This document shows, piece by piece, positions 8,723 to 19,629 of a stretch of DNA of 35,512 nucleotides. Made by a program: the position numbers and the translations under genes. The notes beneath the pieces are model-generated. The model searched no databases, was not told where the DNA came from, and was given only the letters and a program-made list of their open reading frames with translations. Each line of letters starts with the position of its first letter. The first letter of the stretch is position 1. Source of the stretch: Methylococcaceae bacterium (GTDB lineage Bacteria > Pseudomonadota > Gammaproteobacteria > Methylococcales > Methylomonadaceae); NCBI GenBank assembly GCA_029937975.1, contig JAPYOW010000016.1:1-35512 (forward strand), given 5' to 3'.

Positions 8723-10135
8723 ATGAGCGATATACATGCAGAAGTATTAGTTTTAGGTGGCGGCCCAGGGGGCTACACCGCTGCTTTTCGTGCCGCAGAT
8801 TTAGGTAAAAAAGTGACATTGATTGAACGTTACCCCGTGATTGGTGGCGTCTGTCTTAATGTCGGCTGTATTCCTTCAAAAGCCTTGTTACACATGGCTC
8901 AAATCATCCATGAAGTGGATGAAGTGGCCAGTCATGGTATTAAATATGGCAAGCCCAGTTTTGAGCTGGAAAAAATCAAAGGCTGGAAGGAAGGTATTAC
9001 TAAATCCTTAAATACTGGTTTAGCAGCACTGATCAAACAACGTAAAATCACTTTGGTGCACGGGGTAGGTTCATTTGCATCAGCCAACTCTATAGTGGTG
9101 GAGTCAGAGTCGGGAAGTCAAACCATTAGCTTTGATCATGCCATTATTGCTGCCGGTTCGCAACCGACTGAAATCCCGGTTTTTCCCAATGATGATCCTC
9201 GACTATGGGATTCAACGGATGCTCTAGAGCTACATGAAGTGCCTAAAAAACTGTTAATTGTCGGTGGCGGCATTATCGGTCTGGAAATGGCCACGGTTTA
9301 TCATGCTTTAGGGTCTCAAATCAGTGTGGTTGAATTGATGGATCAAATTATTCCTGGTTGTGATGCCGATTTAGTCAGACCGTTACATAAGCGCATTAAA
9401 AAACAGTACGAGAATATCTGGCTGGAAACTAAAGTTGAAGAAATAAAATCGTTAAAGAAAGGTTTGAAGGTCTCTTTTTCGGGTAAGAAAGCACCGGAAT
9501 CTGAAACTTTCGATGCGGTTTTAGTTGCGGTAGGCCGCAGACCCAATGGCTTTAAAATAGCGGCAGAAAAAGCAGGCGTTAAAGTCGATGACATGGGTTT
9601 TATTCAAGTGGATGAGCAACAAAGAACCAATATCGATAATATTTTTGCGATTGGTGATATAGCCGGTAATCCCATGTTGGCACATAAAGCAGTGCATGAA
9701 GGTAAGGTGGCAGCAGAAGTCATTTCTGGTATTAAGGCAGGTTTTGATGCGTTAACAATTCCAGCCGTTGCCTATACAGATCCTGAAGTTACCTGGATGG
9801 GTTTGACTGAAAATCAGGCCAAAAAAGACGGTATTGAATATGACAAAGCGTCATTTCCCTGGGCAGCCAGTGGCCGTTCATTAAGCCTGGGTAGAAACGA
9901 AGGCATTACTAAAATACTGTGTGATAAGGAAACAGGCAGAATATTAGGGGCTGGTATGGTGGGGCCGAATGCCGGTGAATTAATCGCAGAAGCGGTGTTA
10001 GCTTTGGAAATGGGTGCCGATGCTGAAGATATCGGCTTATCAATTCATCCACACCCTTCATTATCAGAGACCTTTGGGTTTGCAGCTGAAATGATTACGG
10101 GTACCATTACCGATCTTTATATCAAGAAAAAATAA
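8723..10135 (+). CDS. lpdA: Dihydrolipoyl dehydrogenase (E3)
   Basis: FAD enzyme that reoxidises dihydrolipoamide and reduces NAD+. It serves pyruvate dehydrogenase and probably also the 2-oxoglutarate dehydrogenase and glycine cleavage complexes. In 470 residues the order is: FAD-binding GGGPGGYTAAFRAADLG near the start, the redox disulfide C44/C49 in GGVCLNVGCIPSKA, the NAD-binding segment IVGGGIIGLEMA, the second FAD motif NIFAIGDIAG, and the C-terminal HPHPSLSETF with the catalytic His-Glu pair. There is no extra N-terminal lipoyl domain. The start is supported by AGGGA upstream and lies 14 bases after aceF, as third gene of the operon. Confidence 0.97.
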   Translation: MSDIHAEVLVLGGGPGGYTAAFRAADLGKKVTLIERYPVIGGVCLNVGCIPSKALLHMAQIIHEVDEVASHGIKYGKPSFELEKIKGWKEGITKSLNTGLAALIKQRKITLVHGVGSFASANSIVVESESGSQTISFDHAIIAAGSQPTEIPVFPNDDPRLWDSTDALELHEVPKKLLIVGGGIIGLEMATVYHALGSQISVVELMDQIIPGCDADLVRPLHKRIKKQYENIWLETKVEEIKSLKKGLKVSFSGKKAPESETFDAVLVAVGRRPNGFKIAAEKAGVKVDDMGFIQVDEQQRTNIDNIFAIGDIAGNPMLAHKAVHEGKVAAEVISGIKAGFDALTIPAVAYTDPEVTWMGLTENQAKKDGIEYDKASFPWAASGRSLSLGRNEGITKILCDKETGRILGAGMVGPNAGELIAEAVLALEMGADAEDIGLSIHPHPSLSETFGFAAEMITGTITDLYIKKK

Positions 10136-10265
10136 AACAGAAGTTGCGCTTAAGTTAGCTACTTTTACCATTGCTGGGTGCGGCTATGGCTAAGGCAATA
10201 TACGGCTGGGTTCACCAGACGGCAATAACATAGCAGTATCGAATAAAAAAAGAAAACAGGAACGT

Positions 10266-10754
10266 ATGACAGTTAACGATCAAGACTTTAAACAGGCGCT
10301 TAAATTATGGGCCAGTGGCGTTACCGTAGTGACGGCACAAACCGAGCAATGCGGTATAAAGGGCATGACAGCGACATCCTTTACCAGTGTCTCTGTAGAT
10401 CCTCCTCAAGTTCTGGTTTGCCTGAACCAGACAGCAGATACCGGTGATGCGGTTTTAGAGGGGAAGTCATTTGCTGTTAACATTCTAACCGCTGAGCAAC
10501 AAGAGGTATCCAATCAGTTTGCGGGAGGCGCGAGTCAGGAACAGCGTTTTGCTAATGTAAAATGGCATGCCGGACAAACAGGTTCTCCCATTTTTGATGA
10601 TGCTCTGGTATCCCTTGAGTGTAAAGTCGTTCAGCAAGTGCGGGCAGGAACCCATTGGGTGGTGATTGGTGAAGTGCAAAAAGTGAGTTGTCGAACGGGT
10701 GAGCCTTTGCTTTATTATAATTCTGCTTATCGGGATTTTATGGTGAATGAATAA
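10266..10754 (+). CDS. Flavin reductase-like domain protein (RutF/HpaC type)
   Basis: A 162-residue single-domain protein of the FMN-binding flavin reductase family, which uses NAD(P)H to supply reduced flavin to a partner such as a two-component monooxygenase. The family pattern is visible in ASGVTVVTA (17-25), GMTATSFTSVSVDPPQVLVC and the C-terminal HWVVIGEV segment. AGGAA lies just before the ATG. It follows lpdA by 130 bases, so it may be read from the same transcript, but no oxygenase partner is nearby and the biological role is unknown. In the 130-base gap I see no strong terminator. Confidence 0.8.
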   Translation: MTVNDQDFKQALKLWASGVTVVTAQTEQCGIKGMTATSFTSVSVDPPQVLVCLNQTADTGDAVLEGKSFAVNILTAEQQEVSNQFAGGASQEQRFANVKWHAGQTGSPIFDDALVSLECKVVQQVRAGTHWVVIGEVQKVSCRTGEPLLYYNSAYRDFMVNE

Positions 10755-10892
10755 AATTGCGAATTATTTACGGTAATTTTCTAAGCTAGCAGACGGTTGA
10801 CTGATCAGGTAGGTCTGAGGGTCTTTAGAGACTGGCAAACGGGCGGTGACGTTGCGTTGCGCGGGTGCTACCATTAATAGCTTTATTCTGCG

Positions 10893-10944
10893 GTAAAGTG
10901 CCTGAGCCACCAGCTTGAATACGCTGGTGGCTCAGGCACTTTGC
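10893..10944. terminator. Long perfect hairpin between convergent genes; likely bidirectional terminator
   Basis: The arms 10895-10914 and 10923-10942 are perfectly complementary over 20 bases and close the eight-base loop TTGAATAC. One wobble and one G-C pair extend the stem to 10893/10944. The arms begin AAAGTGCC and end GGCACTTT, so a run of three T follows the GC-rich part on both strands. It lies about 140 bases past the flavin reductase stop and 55 bases past the pntB stop. The perfection of the stem is visible directly; the terminator role is inferred. Confidence 0.65.
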
Positions 10945-10998
10945 AAAGGGTATAAACAGTAGGGTGCTCTTCACATGCCGTGCACTCTTATGATGTTA

Positions 10999-12390
10999 TT
11001 ATGCATTCAAGGATTTTAACACGGCTTGCATACTTTCATTGGCATCACCAAATAACATACGCGTATTTTCGTGGATAAATAAGGGATTGCCAACACCGGC
11101 ATAACCCGTTGCCATACTCCGTTTTAACACAATAGTCGTGGTGCTTTTCCAGCACTCCAATACCGGCATACCGGCAATAGGGCTATTCGGGTCATCTAAT
11201 GCGGAAGGGTTCACGATGTCATTAGCCCCGATGACGATAGTCACATCAGTCTGGGGGAAATCCGGGTTAATTTCATCCATTTCAAACACAATATCATAGG
11301 GAACTTTGGCTTCTGCCAGTAGTACATTCATATGCCCCGGCATGCGGCCTGCAACAGGATGAATGCCGAAACGTACATTTTTGCCTTTAGCCCGTAGCAG
11401 TTTAGTGATTTCATTAACCGTATGCTGGGCTTGTGCGACGGCCATGCCATAACCCGGGATAATCACAATATTGTTGGCGGCATTTATTATCTGCACGGTT
11501 TCATCATTTTCAATAGGGGCGACATCACCTTCAACAGTGGCAGCTTCTCCGCTAGCTGAGCCAAAGCCACCGGCAATCACACTAAGAAAATGGCGATTCA
11601 TTGCCTTGCACATAATGTAACTTAAAATCGCCCCGCTACTACCGACTAAAGCGCCGGTGACGATTAATAAATCATTGTTCAGCATAAAGCCGGTAGCCGC
11701 GGCGGCCCACCCGGAATAACTATTGAGCATGGAAACCACGACGGGCATATCTGCACCACCAATAGCCATAACCATATGAACGCCAAAAGTCAGGGCCAGT
11801 AAAGTCATCAGTATTAAGGCAAAAGTACCGCCTCCTGTTGCTACTCCGTCCAAGAACACCCCAGCCAGCCAGAATGTAGCGACAAACAGGGATAAATTAA
11901 GCCAGTGACGGCCTGGTAATAAAACAGGTTTTCCATCAATTTTCCCGCACAGTTTGCCAAAGGCAATAACAGAACCGGAAAAGGTTACGGCACCAATAAA
12001 AACCCCAATATAAATTTCAACTTCATGAATGGTATGCTCTATACCCACCAAGCTATTGGAACTGTCCATGAAGTTGGCATAACCGACCAGAACGGCCGCC
12101 ATACCAACTAAACTATGCATTAAAGCAACCAGTTCCGGCATTTGCGTCATTTCAACTTTTAATGCGGCTTTAGTGCCTATAAAGCCGCCAATAGCCAAGG
12201 CGATGATCAGCACGACATAAGAATCAACAGCATCACTGAATAAAGTGGCAAGAATGGCAATTGACATGCCCGCCATCCCCAAATAATTACCGCGACGGGC
12301 TGTTTCCGGATGACTTAATCCGCTTAAACTCAGAATAAAAAGTATGGAAGCGATTACATACGACATTATGACTAAACCTTGAGACATCAT
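10999..12390 (-). CDS. pntB: NAD(P) transhydrogenase subunit beta
   Basis: Inner-membrane subunit of the proton-translocating transhydrogenase, which uses the proton gradient to drive NADH + NADP+ to NAD+ + NADPH. The N-terminal part consists of hydrophobic helices beginning [20 protein letters not shown] and includes the conserved [23 protein letters not shown] region. The C-terminal soluble NADP-binding domain (dIII) shows [33 protein letters not shown] and [10 protein letters not shown]. The length of 463 equals that of E. coli PntB. AGGAAA stands seven bases before the ATG at 12390; the next ATG immediately after is equally possible. It lies nine bases after pntA, in one operon. Confidence 0.96.
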   Translation of the reverse strand: MMSQGLVIMSYVIASILFILSLSGLSHPETARRGNYLGMAGMSIAILATLFSDAVDSYVVLIIALAIGGFIGTKAALKVEMTQMPELVALMHSLVGMAAVLVGYANFMDSSNSLVGIEHTIHEVEIYIGVFIGAVTFSGSVIAFGKLCGKIDGKPVLLPGRHWLNLSLFVATFWLAGVFLDGVATGGGTFALILMTLLALTFGVHMVMAIGGADMPVVVSMLNSYSGWAAAATGFMLNNDLLIVTGALVGSSGAILSYIMCKAMNRHFLSVIAGGFGSASGEAATVEGDVAPIENDETVQIINAANNIVIIPGYGMAVAQAQHTVNEITKLLRAKGKNVRFGIHPVAGRMPGHMNVLLAEAKVPYDIVFEMDEINPDFPQTDVTIVIGANDIVNPSALDDPNSPIAGMPVLECWKSTTTIVLKRSMATGYAGVGNPLFIHENTRMLFGDANESMQAVLKSLNA

Positions 12391-12399
12391 TAGTATTTC

Positions 12400-13962
12400 C
12401 TATTTTCTGAACATTTCAAGCATGCGGCGGGTCACTAAAAACCCCCCTGCAATATTAATGGCAGCAATCAAAATGGCTAATCCTGAAAGCAGTGTAATGA
12501 AGAATCCAGGTGCTGATATTTGCACCACAGCACCGATAATGATAATGCCGCTGATCGCATTGGTCACACTCATCAACGGAGTGTGGAGGGATGCGGAGAC
12601 ATTCCAGATGACTTGATAACCAATAAAACAGGCCAGTACAAAGACCGTAAAATGCGACATAAATGATGCCGGTGCAATAGAGCCTAAAGCAAATAAAGCT
12701 ATACCTATGGCAGCTAATAAAATGAGTTGTTTGGTCGCGTCGGAAATTAAGGCCGGTTTTTCTTCGACCTCTATATTAATCGGTGGGGCTGCGTTATTAA
12801 GCTTGGGGGTTGCCGATAATTTGGGGGCTGGCGGTGGCCAAGTGATTTTTCCATCCTTGATGACAGTCGTGCCGCGAATAACTTCATCTTGCATATTCAC
12901 ATCAAGAATGCCATTTTTTTCAGGCGTTAATTCAGTCAGCAGGTGCTTAAGGTTAGTGGCATAAAGCTGACTGGATTGTGCGGCCAGTCTGCTGGGTAAA
13001 TCGGTATATCCAATAAGGGTGACGCCATGTTTGACCACGACTTTGTCTTTTTCGGTCAGGGCACAGTTTCCGCCTTGTTCAGCGGCAAGATCGACAATCA
13101 CGCTGCCTGGCTTCATGCTTTCTACCATACCCTGGGTGATCAGTTCCGGTGCCGGTCTTCCGGGTATCAGGGCGGTGGTGATAATGATATCCACTTCCAT
13201 GGCTTGTCTGGCAAACAAGGCCATTTCTGCTTCAATGAATTCTTTGGACATGGTTTTGGCATAACCGCCTTCACCGGAGCCATCTTCTTCGAATTCAAGC
13301 ATCAGGAATTCGGCATCCATACTTTCTATTTGTTCTTTGACTTCGGGGCGAGTATCAAAAGACCTGACAATAGCTCCCATGCTTTTAGCTGCACCAATGG
13401 CGGCTAATCCGGCAACACCGGCACCAATGACCAATACTTTGGCCGGGGGCACTTTGCCCGCAGCGGTAATTTGTCCGGTAAAAAACCGGCCAAAATGTTG
13501 AGCGGCTTCCACCACTGCGCGATAACCTGCGATATTGGCCATCGAGCTGAGGGCGTCCAGTTTTTGTGATCTGGATATGCGGGGGACGCTATCCATAGCA
13601 AATACAGTGGCTTTTCTGGCGGCGAGTTGATCCATCAACGTGGCATTCTGGGCAGGCCAGATAAAACTGATTAAATGCCCACCTTGCGATAACAGCTGAG
13701 TTTCATCAATAGCCAGTTCTGGATGTATTTCAGGAGGCCGTATTTTGAGTATAATATCCGCATTTTTCCATAAGGTTTTAGCGGTTTTTCTGATTTTACA
13801 GCCCGCTTCTTTATAGGCTTCATCAGAGTGATTGGCAGCAAGTCCTGCACCACTTTCAATATTTACTTCAAAGCCCAGTTTAATGAGCTGTTCGGCAACT
13901 TCTGGCGTGGTCGCCACGCGTTTTTCACCAGGATGAATTTCTTTAGGCACACCGATTTTCAT
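12400..13962 (-). CDS. pntA: NAD(P) transhydrogenase subunit alpha
   Basis: Carries the NAD(H)-binding domain (dI) and the first transmembrane helices of the proton-pumping transhydrogenase. The protein begins [20 protein letters not shown], has the Rossmann motif [20 protein letters not shown] near 180-200, and ends with about four hydrophobic helices from residue 405 on. At 520 residues it is the fused E. coli-like form rather than split pntAA/pntAB. A Pro-rich linker (WPPPAPKL) joins soluble and membrane parts. A GGGGGA ribosome site precedes the ATG. A promoter-like pair lies at 14014-14042. In a methylotroph this enzyme would help supply NADPH, since much formaldehyde-derived reductant can be NADH. 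Confidence 0.96.
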   Translation of the reverse strand: MKIGVPKEIHPGEKRVATTPEVAEQLIKLGFEVNIESGAGLAANHSDEAYKEAGCKIRKTAKTLWKNADIILKIRPPEIHPELAIDETQLLSQGGHLISFIWPAQNATLMDQLAARKATVFAMDSVPRISRSQKLDALSSMANIAGYRAVVEAAQHFGRFFTGQITAAGKVPPAKVLVIGAGVAGLAAIGAAKSMGAIVRSFDTRPEVKEQIESMDAEFLMLEFEEDGSGEGGYAKTMSKEFIEAEMALFARQAMEVDIIITTALIPGRPAPELITQGMVESMKPGSVIVDLAAEQGGNCALTEKDKVVVKHGVTLIGYTDLPSRLAAQSSQLYATNLKHLLTELTPEKNGILDVNMQDEVIRGTTVIKDGKITWPPPAPKLSATPKLNNAAPPINIEVEEKPALISDATKQLILLAAIGIALFALGSIAPASFMSHFTVFVLACFIGYQVIWNVSASLHTPLMSVTNAISGIIIIGAVVQISAPGFFITLLSGLAILIAAINIAGGFLVTRRMLEMFRK

Positions 13963-14013
13963 TTACGTCCCCCTTAATGGTTATTAAACTGGAAAAAAGC
14001 AAATTTATGACTG

Positions 14014-14042
14014 AGCATATGTGATAGAACAATTTATATCAA
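14014..14042 (-). promoter_or_regulatory. Sigma-70-type promoter for pntAB
   Basis: On the minus strand TTGATA (14037-14042) and TATGCT (14014-14019) are spaced by 17 bases, matching the consensus at 5 and 4 of 6 positions. The predicted leader is about 45 bases to the pntA ATG. Confidence 0.5.
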
Positions 14043-14094
14043 TAGATTTTTAATAGTCATTTATGGCGTAAATATTTATGCTAAAGTAAGTTAG

Positions 14095-14274
14095 TTAAGC
14101 GATAACTGCTCCCAATGGTAAATAATATTCTTGCTGGCTTGTTACCTTAAACAGCGATGAAAGTTTTAGGGGTGGATGATAGTCAAACCATTGCTCCGGT
14201 TCTTTAAATGCATAAGGTTTTAGCGGCTGATAATGCTGAATAAGCCATGCCGCTACTAACGTTGCTGATGACAT
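14095..14274 (-). pseudogene. Unidentified 59-codon ORF, probably the 3' part of a decayed gene
   Basis: The minus strand is open from ATG (14272-14274) to TAA (14095-14097), encoding a 59-residue peptide with ordinary protein-like composition (MSSATLVAAWLIQHY at the start, YYLPLGAVIA at the end). The frame is open nine codons further upstream to a TGA. Just upstream, another minus frame (14259-14360) is open for 34 codons and reads like protein too (LVGDPHPCIYLNWLDTS). The two overlap around 14275-14305 as though one frameshift had split a longer gene whose 5' end is gone. No ribosome site is seen before the ATG. I do not recognise the family. It could also be a genuine small protein encoded upstream of pntA on the same strand. 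The rest of the 13963-14397 gap holds only the pntAB promoter and a weak hairpin near 14343-14362. Confidence 0.4.
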
Positions 14275-14397
14275 ACCGCTGAGCTTGGAGATACTGAGGT
14301 ATCAAGCCAGTTTAAATAAATGCAGGGATGAGGGTCGCCGACAAGGCTCTTATACAGAGCTTAAAGAGAATGGTCGGAATCGTGTGGAAAGTAATTA

Positions 14398-15330
14398 ATG
14401 TTTTTAGCTAAAGATTTTATAGAAACTGCTGAAGGTCTGGTTTTTGCAGTGGTAGACAATGGCACGGAGCAAGGAAAAGCCCTTTGTTTTCTTCGTTATA
14501 TGCAGAAGGATCAGCAATGGAAAAAAGTAGATACTGCGGTAGCTAACCAGCTTTTATCCGAGCAATATCCGCAATATTTATACTTTTCAGCGAGTAAAGA
14601 AGCCTATTTACATGCTGTTTCTGCCGAACAAATAATGACACATTATCAGCCCCGGCATAGACTTAAACAGTTGTTGAATAGTCAGCCTGTGGATGATGTA
14701 GAAGTTGATTTGCTTATACTTTGTCGTTTGTTTGCAGCGCAGGGAATCAATCTTGAAGAGATAGGTGTGACCGGATCCATTTTAATATCTGTGCAACAGA
14801 AAAGTTCTGATATTGACCTGGTTTTTTATTGCAGAGAGGCTTTTCATCTGGCCAGACAGGTAACTCGCCTCTTGATTCAGCAGGGGGAGTGTGCAGAGCT
14901 CAGTCATCATGATTGGGAAGCCTCTTATGATCGAAGGGGTTGTGATTTAACGTTGGATGAGTACTTATGGCATGAACAACGTAAATATAATAAGGTGCTG
15001 ATCAATCAGCGTAAAGTCGATTTGAGTTTTGTCAGTGATAGCCCTCAAGAGACAGGCGTGACAAAGTATAAGAAATTGCAAGCAGTTACTCTTAAGGTCA
15101 GGGTCACTGATGATTCTTTGGCATTTGATTATCCGTCAAGTTATGCCATTCATCATCCGCAGATTTCTTTTATTATCTGTTATACCGCCACTTATACCGG
15201 TCAGGCAAAAACTGGGGAGTGGATCGAGGTGTCCGGTGTTTTAGAGCAGGCCAGTGATGGCATTCAGCGGATAGTGGTTGGCTCCAGTCGTGAAGCACGC
15301 GGGGAATATATCAAAGTGGTTCATGAATAG
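14398..15330 (+). CDS. Predicted nucleotidyltransferase (polymerase-beta superfamily, archaeal-like architecture)
   Basis: A 310-residue soluble protein. Residues 105-145 hold a minimal nucleotidyltransferase core: G126-S127 followed by S137-D138-I-D140-L-V-F, with the third acidic residue probably D208 in INQRKVDLSFV. All three metal-binding carboxylates therefore appear intact. An N-terminal domain (about 1-90, DFIETAEGLVFAVVD then LRYM) resembles, from memory, the leader domain of predicted nucleotidyltransferases in archaea. The last 80 residues are beta-rich and may be an OB fold. The substrate is unknown. Its stop overlaps the start of the HAD gene by eight bases, so the two are coupled, and mptG follows. 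The ATG has GGAAAG about eight bases upstream. A role in H4MPT synthesis or nucleic-acid repair is inference from neighbours and fold only. Confidence 0.75.
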   Translation: MFLAKDFIETAEGLVFAVVDNGTEQGKALCFLRYMQKDQQWKKVDTAVANQLLSEQYPQYLYFSASKEAYLHAVSAEQIMTHYQPRHRLKQLLNSQPVDDVEVDLLILCRLFAAQGINLEEIGVTGSILISVQQKSSDIDLVFYCREAFHLARQVTRLLIQQGECAELSHHDWEASYDRRGCDLTLDEYLWHEQRKYNKVLINQRKVDLSFVSDSPQETGVTKYKKLQAVTLKVRVTDDSLAFDYPSSYAIHHPQISFIICYTATYTGQAKTGEWIEVSGVLEQASDGIQRIVVGSSREARGEYIKVVHE

Positions 15331-16012
15331 AAAAGATCAGTACCCACAATTTTCAGCGGTTATTTTTGATCTGGACGGTCTGGTATTAGACACAGAATCC
15401 ACTTATTTTCTGGCCTGGAAAGAAGCGGGATCGGTCATGGGTTGTGAGTTCTCAGATGATTTCTGTTATTCCCTTTCCGGACTGCAATTTCAAGATATTG
15501 AGCAGCGACTATTCAAACATGGCGGCGCTGATTTTGATTTAAACCGGTTTTATCAGTTAAGCGGAGAATTCTGGCGACAAATTGTTGCTCAACAGGGTAT
15601 TCCAGTGAAAAAAGGTTTTTTTAACTTACTTGAGCAATTAAACCGCCAGCAAGTCCCTTTTTGTTTGGCTACCAATAGCCGTCAAATCAATGCGCTAGAA
15701 TGTCTTGAGTTGGCCGGGCTAAGTCAGGTTTTTTCAACTATCATCAGTCGAGATCAGGTGAGTCAGGGTAAACCCGCCCCCGATATTTTTTTAGCGACTG
15801 CGCAAGCATTGTTAACACCTATTGCTCAGTGTCTAGTGCTTGAGGATTCAGCGATAGGAATTCAAGCGGCTGTCGATGCTGGCGCTATTTCTGTCTTGGT
15901 TCCTTCCATACAGCCTGTTCATACTGGCGCTGCTTATATGGCGGATTATATCTATACGGACCTGGATCAGGTCGCTGAAATTATTAAATACTGTCGCCCC
16001 CCTGCTGTATAA
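15323..16012 (+). CDS. HAD-superfamily hydrolase, beta-phosphoglucomutase/phosphoglycolate phosphatase-like
   Basis: A 229-residue cytoplasmic phosphatase-type protein. All four HAD motifs are visible: FDLDGLVLDTES with nucleophile D16 and acid D18, the Thr/Ser motif CLATNS, the Lys in QGKPAPDIF, and the acidic LVLEDSAIGIQAA. A helical cap (about 25-90) between motifs I and II makes it a subclass I member. The substrate cannot be assigned. The ATG at 15323 overlaps the preceding stop as ATGAATAG, which argues for translational coupling with the nucleotidyltransferase. Starts further upstream inside that gene would add residues that do not belong to the HAD fold. Its position before mptG makes a phosphate-removal step in cofactor synthesis conceivable, but this is inference. 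Confidence 0.85.
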   Translation: MNRKDQYPQFSAVIFDLDGLVLDTESTYFLAWKEAGSVMGCEFSDDFCYSLSGLQFQDIEQRLFKHGGADFDLNRFYQLSGEFWRQIVAQQGIPVKKGFFNLLEQLNRQQVPFCLATNSRQINALECLELAGLSQVFSTIISRDQVSQGKPAPDIFLATAQALLTPIAQCLVLEDSAIGIQAAVDAGAISVLVPSIQPVHTGAAYMADYIYTDLDQVAEIIKYCRPPAV

Positions 16013-16194
16013 TTCCTGTCATGTTTTTCACCAGCATTAGAATGGCTGTGGCTGATCAAGCACAGTTCATATCGGTAGTCTGGGGAGAGTGGATAACGCC
16101 GTTCAGTGTTTTTATGTTGCTGTTTGTTGCTATTTGTTCTGCCAGATCTACCTTCTGAGCCATTCAAGGTGCTACATTTCAATAAATAATTGTA

Positions 16195-17151
16195 GTGAAT
16201 AAAAAAGTTTCCGTTATTGCTCCCGCTAGATTACACATGGGCTTTATAGATATGAGTAGCTCTCTGGGACGTGAATTTGGCAGTATTGGTGTTGCCTTAG
16301 ATGAGATAGCCACGCGACTGTCTGTCAGTTATGCCAAGCAATTTGTCGTGACCGGGCCGTCATCGCAAAGAGCTGAAAAATGGGTCCATATTTTATGTCA
16401 AATTTTGCAGGTTTCAGATCAATTACAGATAGAGATCGAAACGGCCATTCCTGAACATGTGGGGCTGGGGTCAGGGACACAAATGGCATTAGCGATAGGT
16501 TCTGCGTTAAATGCATTTTATGATTTGGACCTAACAATTCGTGAAATTGCTGAACTAACAGATCGTGGTATGCGTTCGGGTATTGGTATTGGTGTTTTTG
16601 AGCAAGGGGGGTTGGTTGTTGATGGGGGCAGAGGTGCCTTGACCAAGACGCCACCGGTTATTTCCCATATGGATATTCCGGCCGATTGGCGATTTATTCT
16701 GGTGTTTGATGAAACAGATCAAGGCCTGCATGGTGAGCAGGAAATCAAAGCTTTTAAGGCCTTGCCCGCTTATCCCAGTGAAGAAGCAGCCAGGCTTTGT
16801 TATTTGCTGTTAATGCAAGGATTGCCCGCAGTGGCAGAACAGCATATACACTTGTTTGGTGATGTGATTACACAGATTCAACGATCTGTAGGTGAACATT
16901 TTGCCTCAGTACAAGGCGGTGTTTTCAGCAGTAGTGAAGTGGCAGAAGTAATGCAGTGGTTGGAGCAGAACGGCGCTGTGGCCATAGGTCAGACTTCGTG
17001 GGGGCCTACCGGTTTTTGTGTGGTTGATAATGTGCAGCAAGCGGAAAGTCTGGTAAGCAAGATGCAGCAAAAATTTTCACATTTTGAGCGCCTTAGTTTT
17101 GTCACTGCCAGCGCAAGGAATAGTGGCGGAAGCATCGTTATTACTGTTTAA
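16195..17151 (+). CDS. mptG: Beta-ribofuranosylaminobenzene 5'-phosphate synthase
   Basis: Joins p-aminobenzoate (or 4-hydroxybenzoate in some archaea) to phosphoribosyl pyrophosphate with loss of CO2 and pyrophosphate, the first committed step to tetrahydromethanopterin. The 318-residue protein has a GHMP-kinase-like fold: APARLHMGFIDM (9-20), PEHVGLGSGTQ (86-96), SGIGIGVFEQGGLVVDGGRG, and a C-terminal SWGPTGFCVVD. The start is GTG: the RLH motif lies only 12 residues in, so later starts would remove it, but no Shine-Dalgarno sequence is visible. It follows the HAD gene by 182 bases, with a TATAAT over the HAD stop that could serve as a separate promoter. In bacteria this gene marks H4MPT-linked formaldehyde oxidation, hence the methylotroph assignment. 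Confidence 0.92.
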   Translation: MNKKVSVIAPARLHMGFIDMSSSLGREFGSIGVALDEIATRLSVSYAKQFVVTGPSSQRAEKWVHILCQILQVSDQLQIEIETAIPEHVGLGSGTQMALAIGSALNAFYDLDLTIREIAELTDRGMRSGIGIGVFEQGGLVVDGGRGALTKTPPVISHMDIPADWRFILVFDETDQGLHGEQEIKAFKALPAYPSEEAARLCYLLLMQGLPAVAEQHIHLFGDVITQIQRSVGEHFASVQGGVFSSSEVAEVMQWLEQNGAVAIGQTSWGPTGFCVVDNVQQAESLVSKMQQKFSHFERLSFVTASARNSGGSIVITV

Positions 17152-17206
17152 GTCTGTTTTATAACTCAGGCAGTCCAGACTTGCAGGGCCGCTTTTCATG
17201 CATTAA

Positions 17207-19345
<2,139 letters not shown>

Positions 19346-19629
19346 GCGTTTGCTGAGGCACTGTGCATTAGTGTTCGAAGGGGCGGTATTTTTTGATTTG
19401 CTCGGCACATTAGCACGACCTTGAAAAAGCCAGATAAAACACGGGATAAAAAGATTTTTTGCAGAATGGATTGGATGGGCTAAAGTCGAGCATGATACGA
19501 ACCATTTGGGTGCGTATGTCGCTATACTAAAGCGGTATATTTATTATAAATCAATGCTATATGCTAAATCGGTTCAATTCTTGCTTGGTTAGCAGGGATA
19601 AAGCCTAATTTAGCGGAGCGTACTTTAAG

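Noticed and set aside
16325-16654. Long open frame antisense to mptG
   Set aside because: Shadow of a real gene with clear domain content on the plus strand; its own translation shows no family features.
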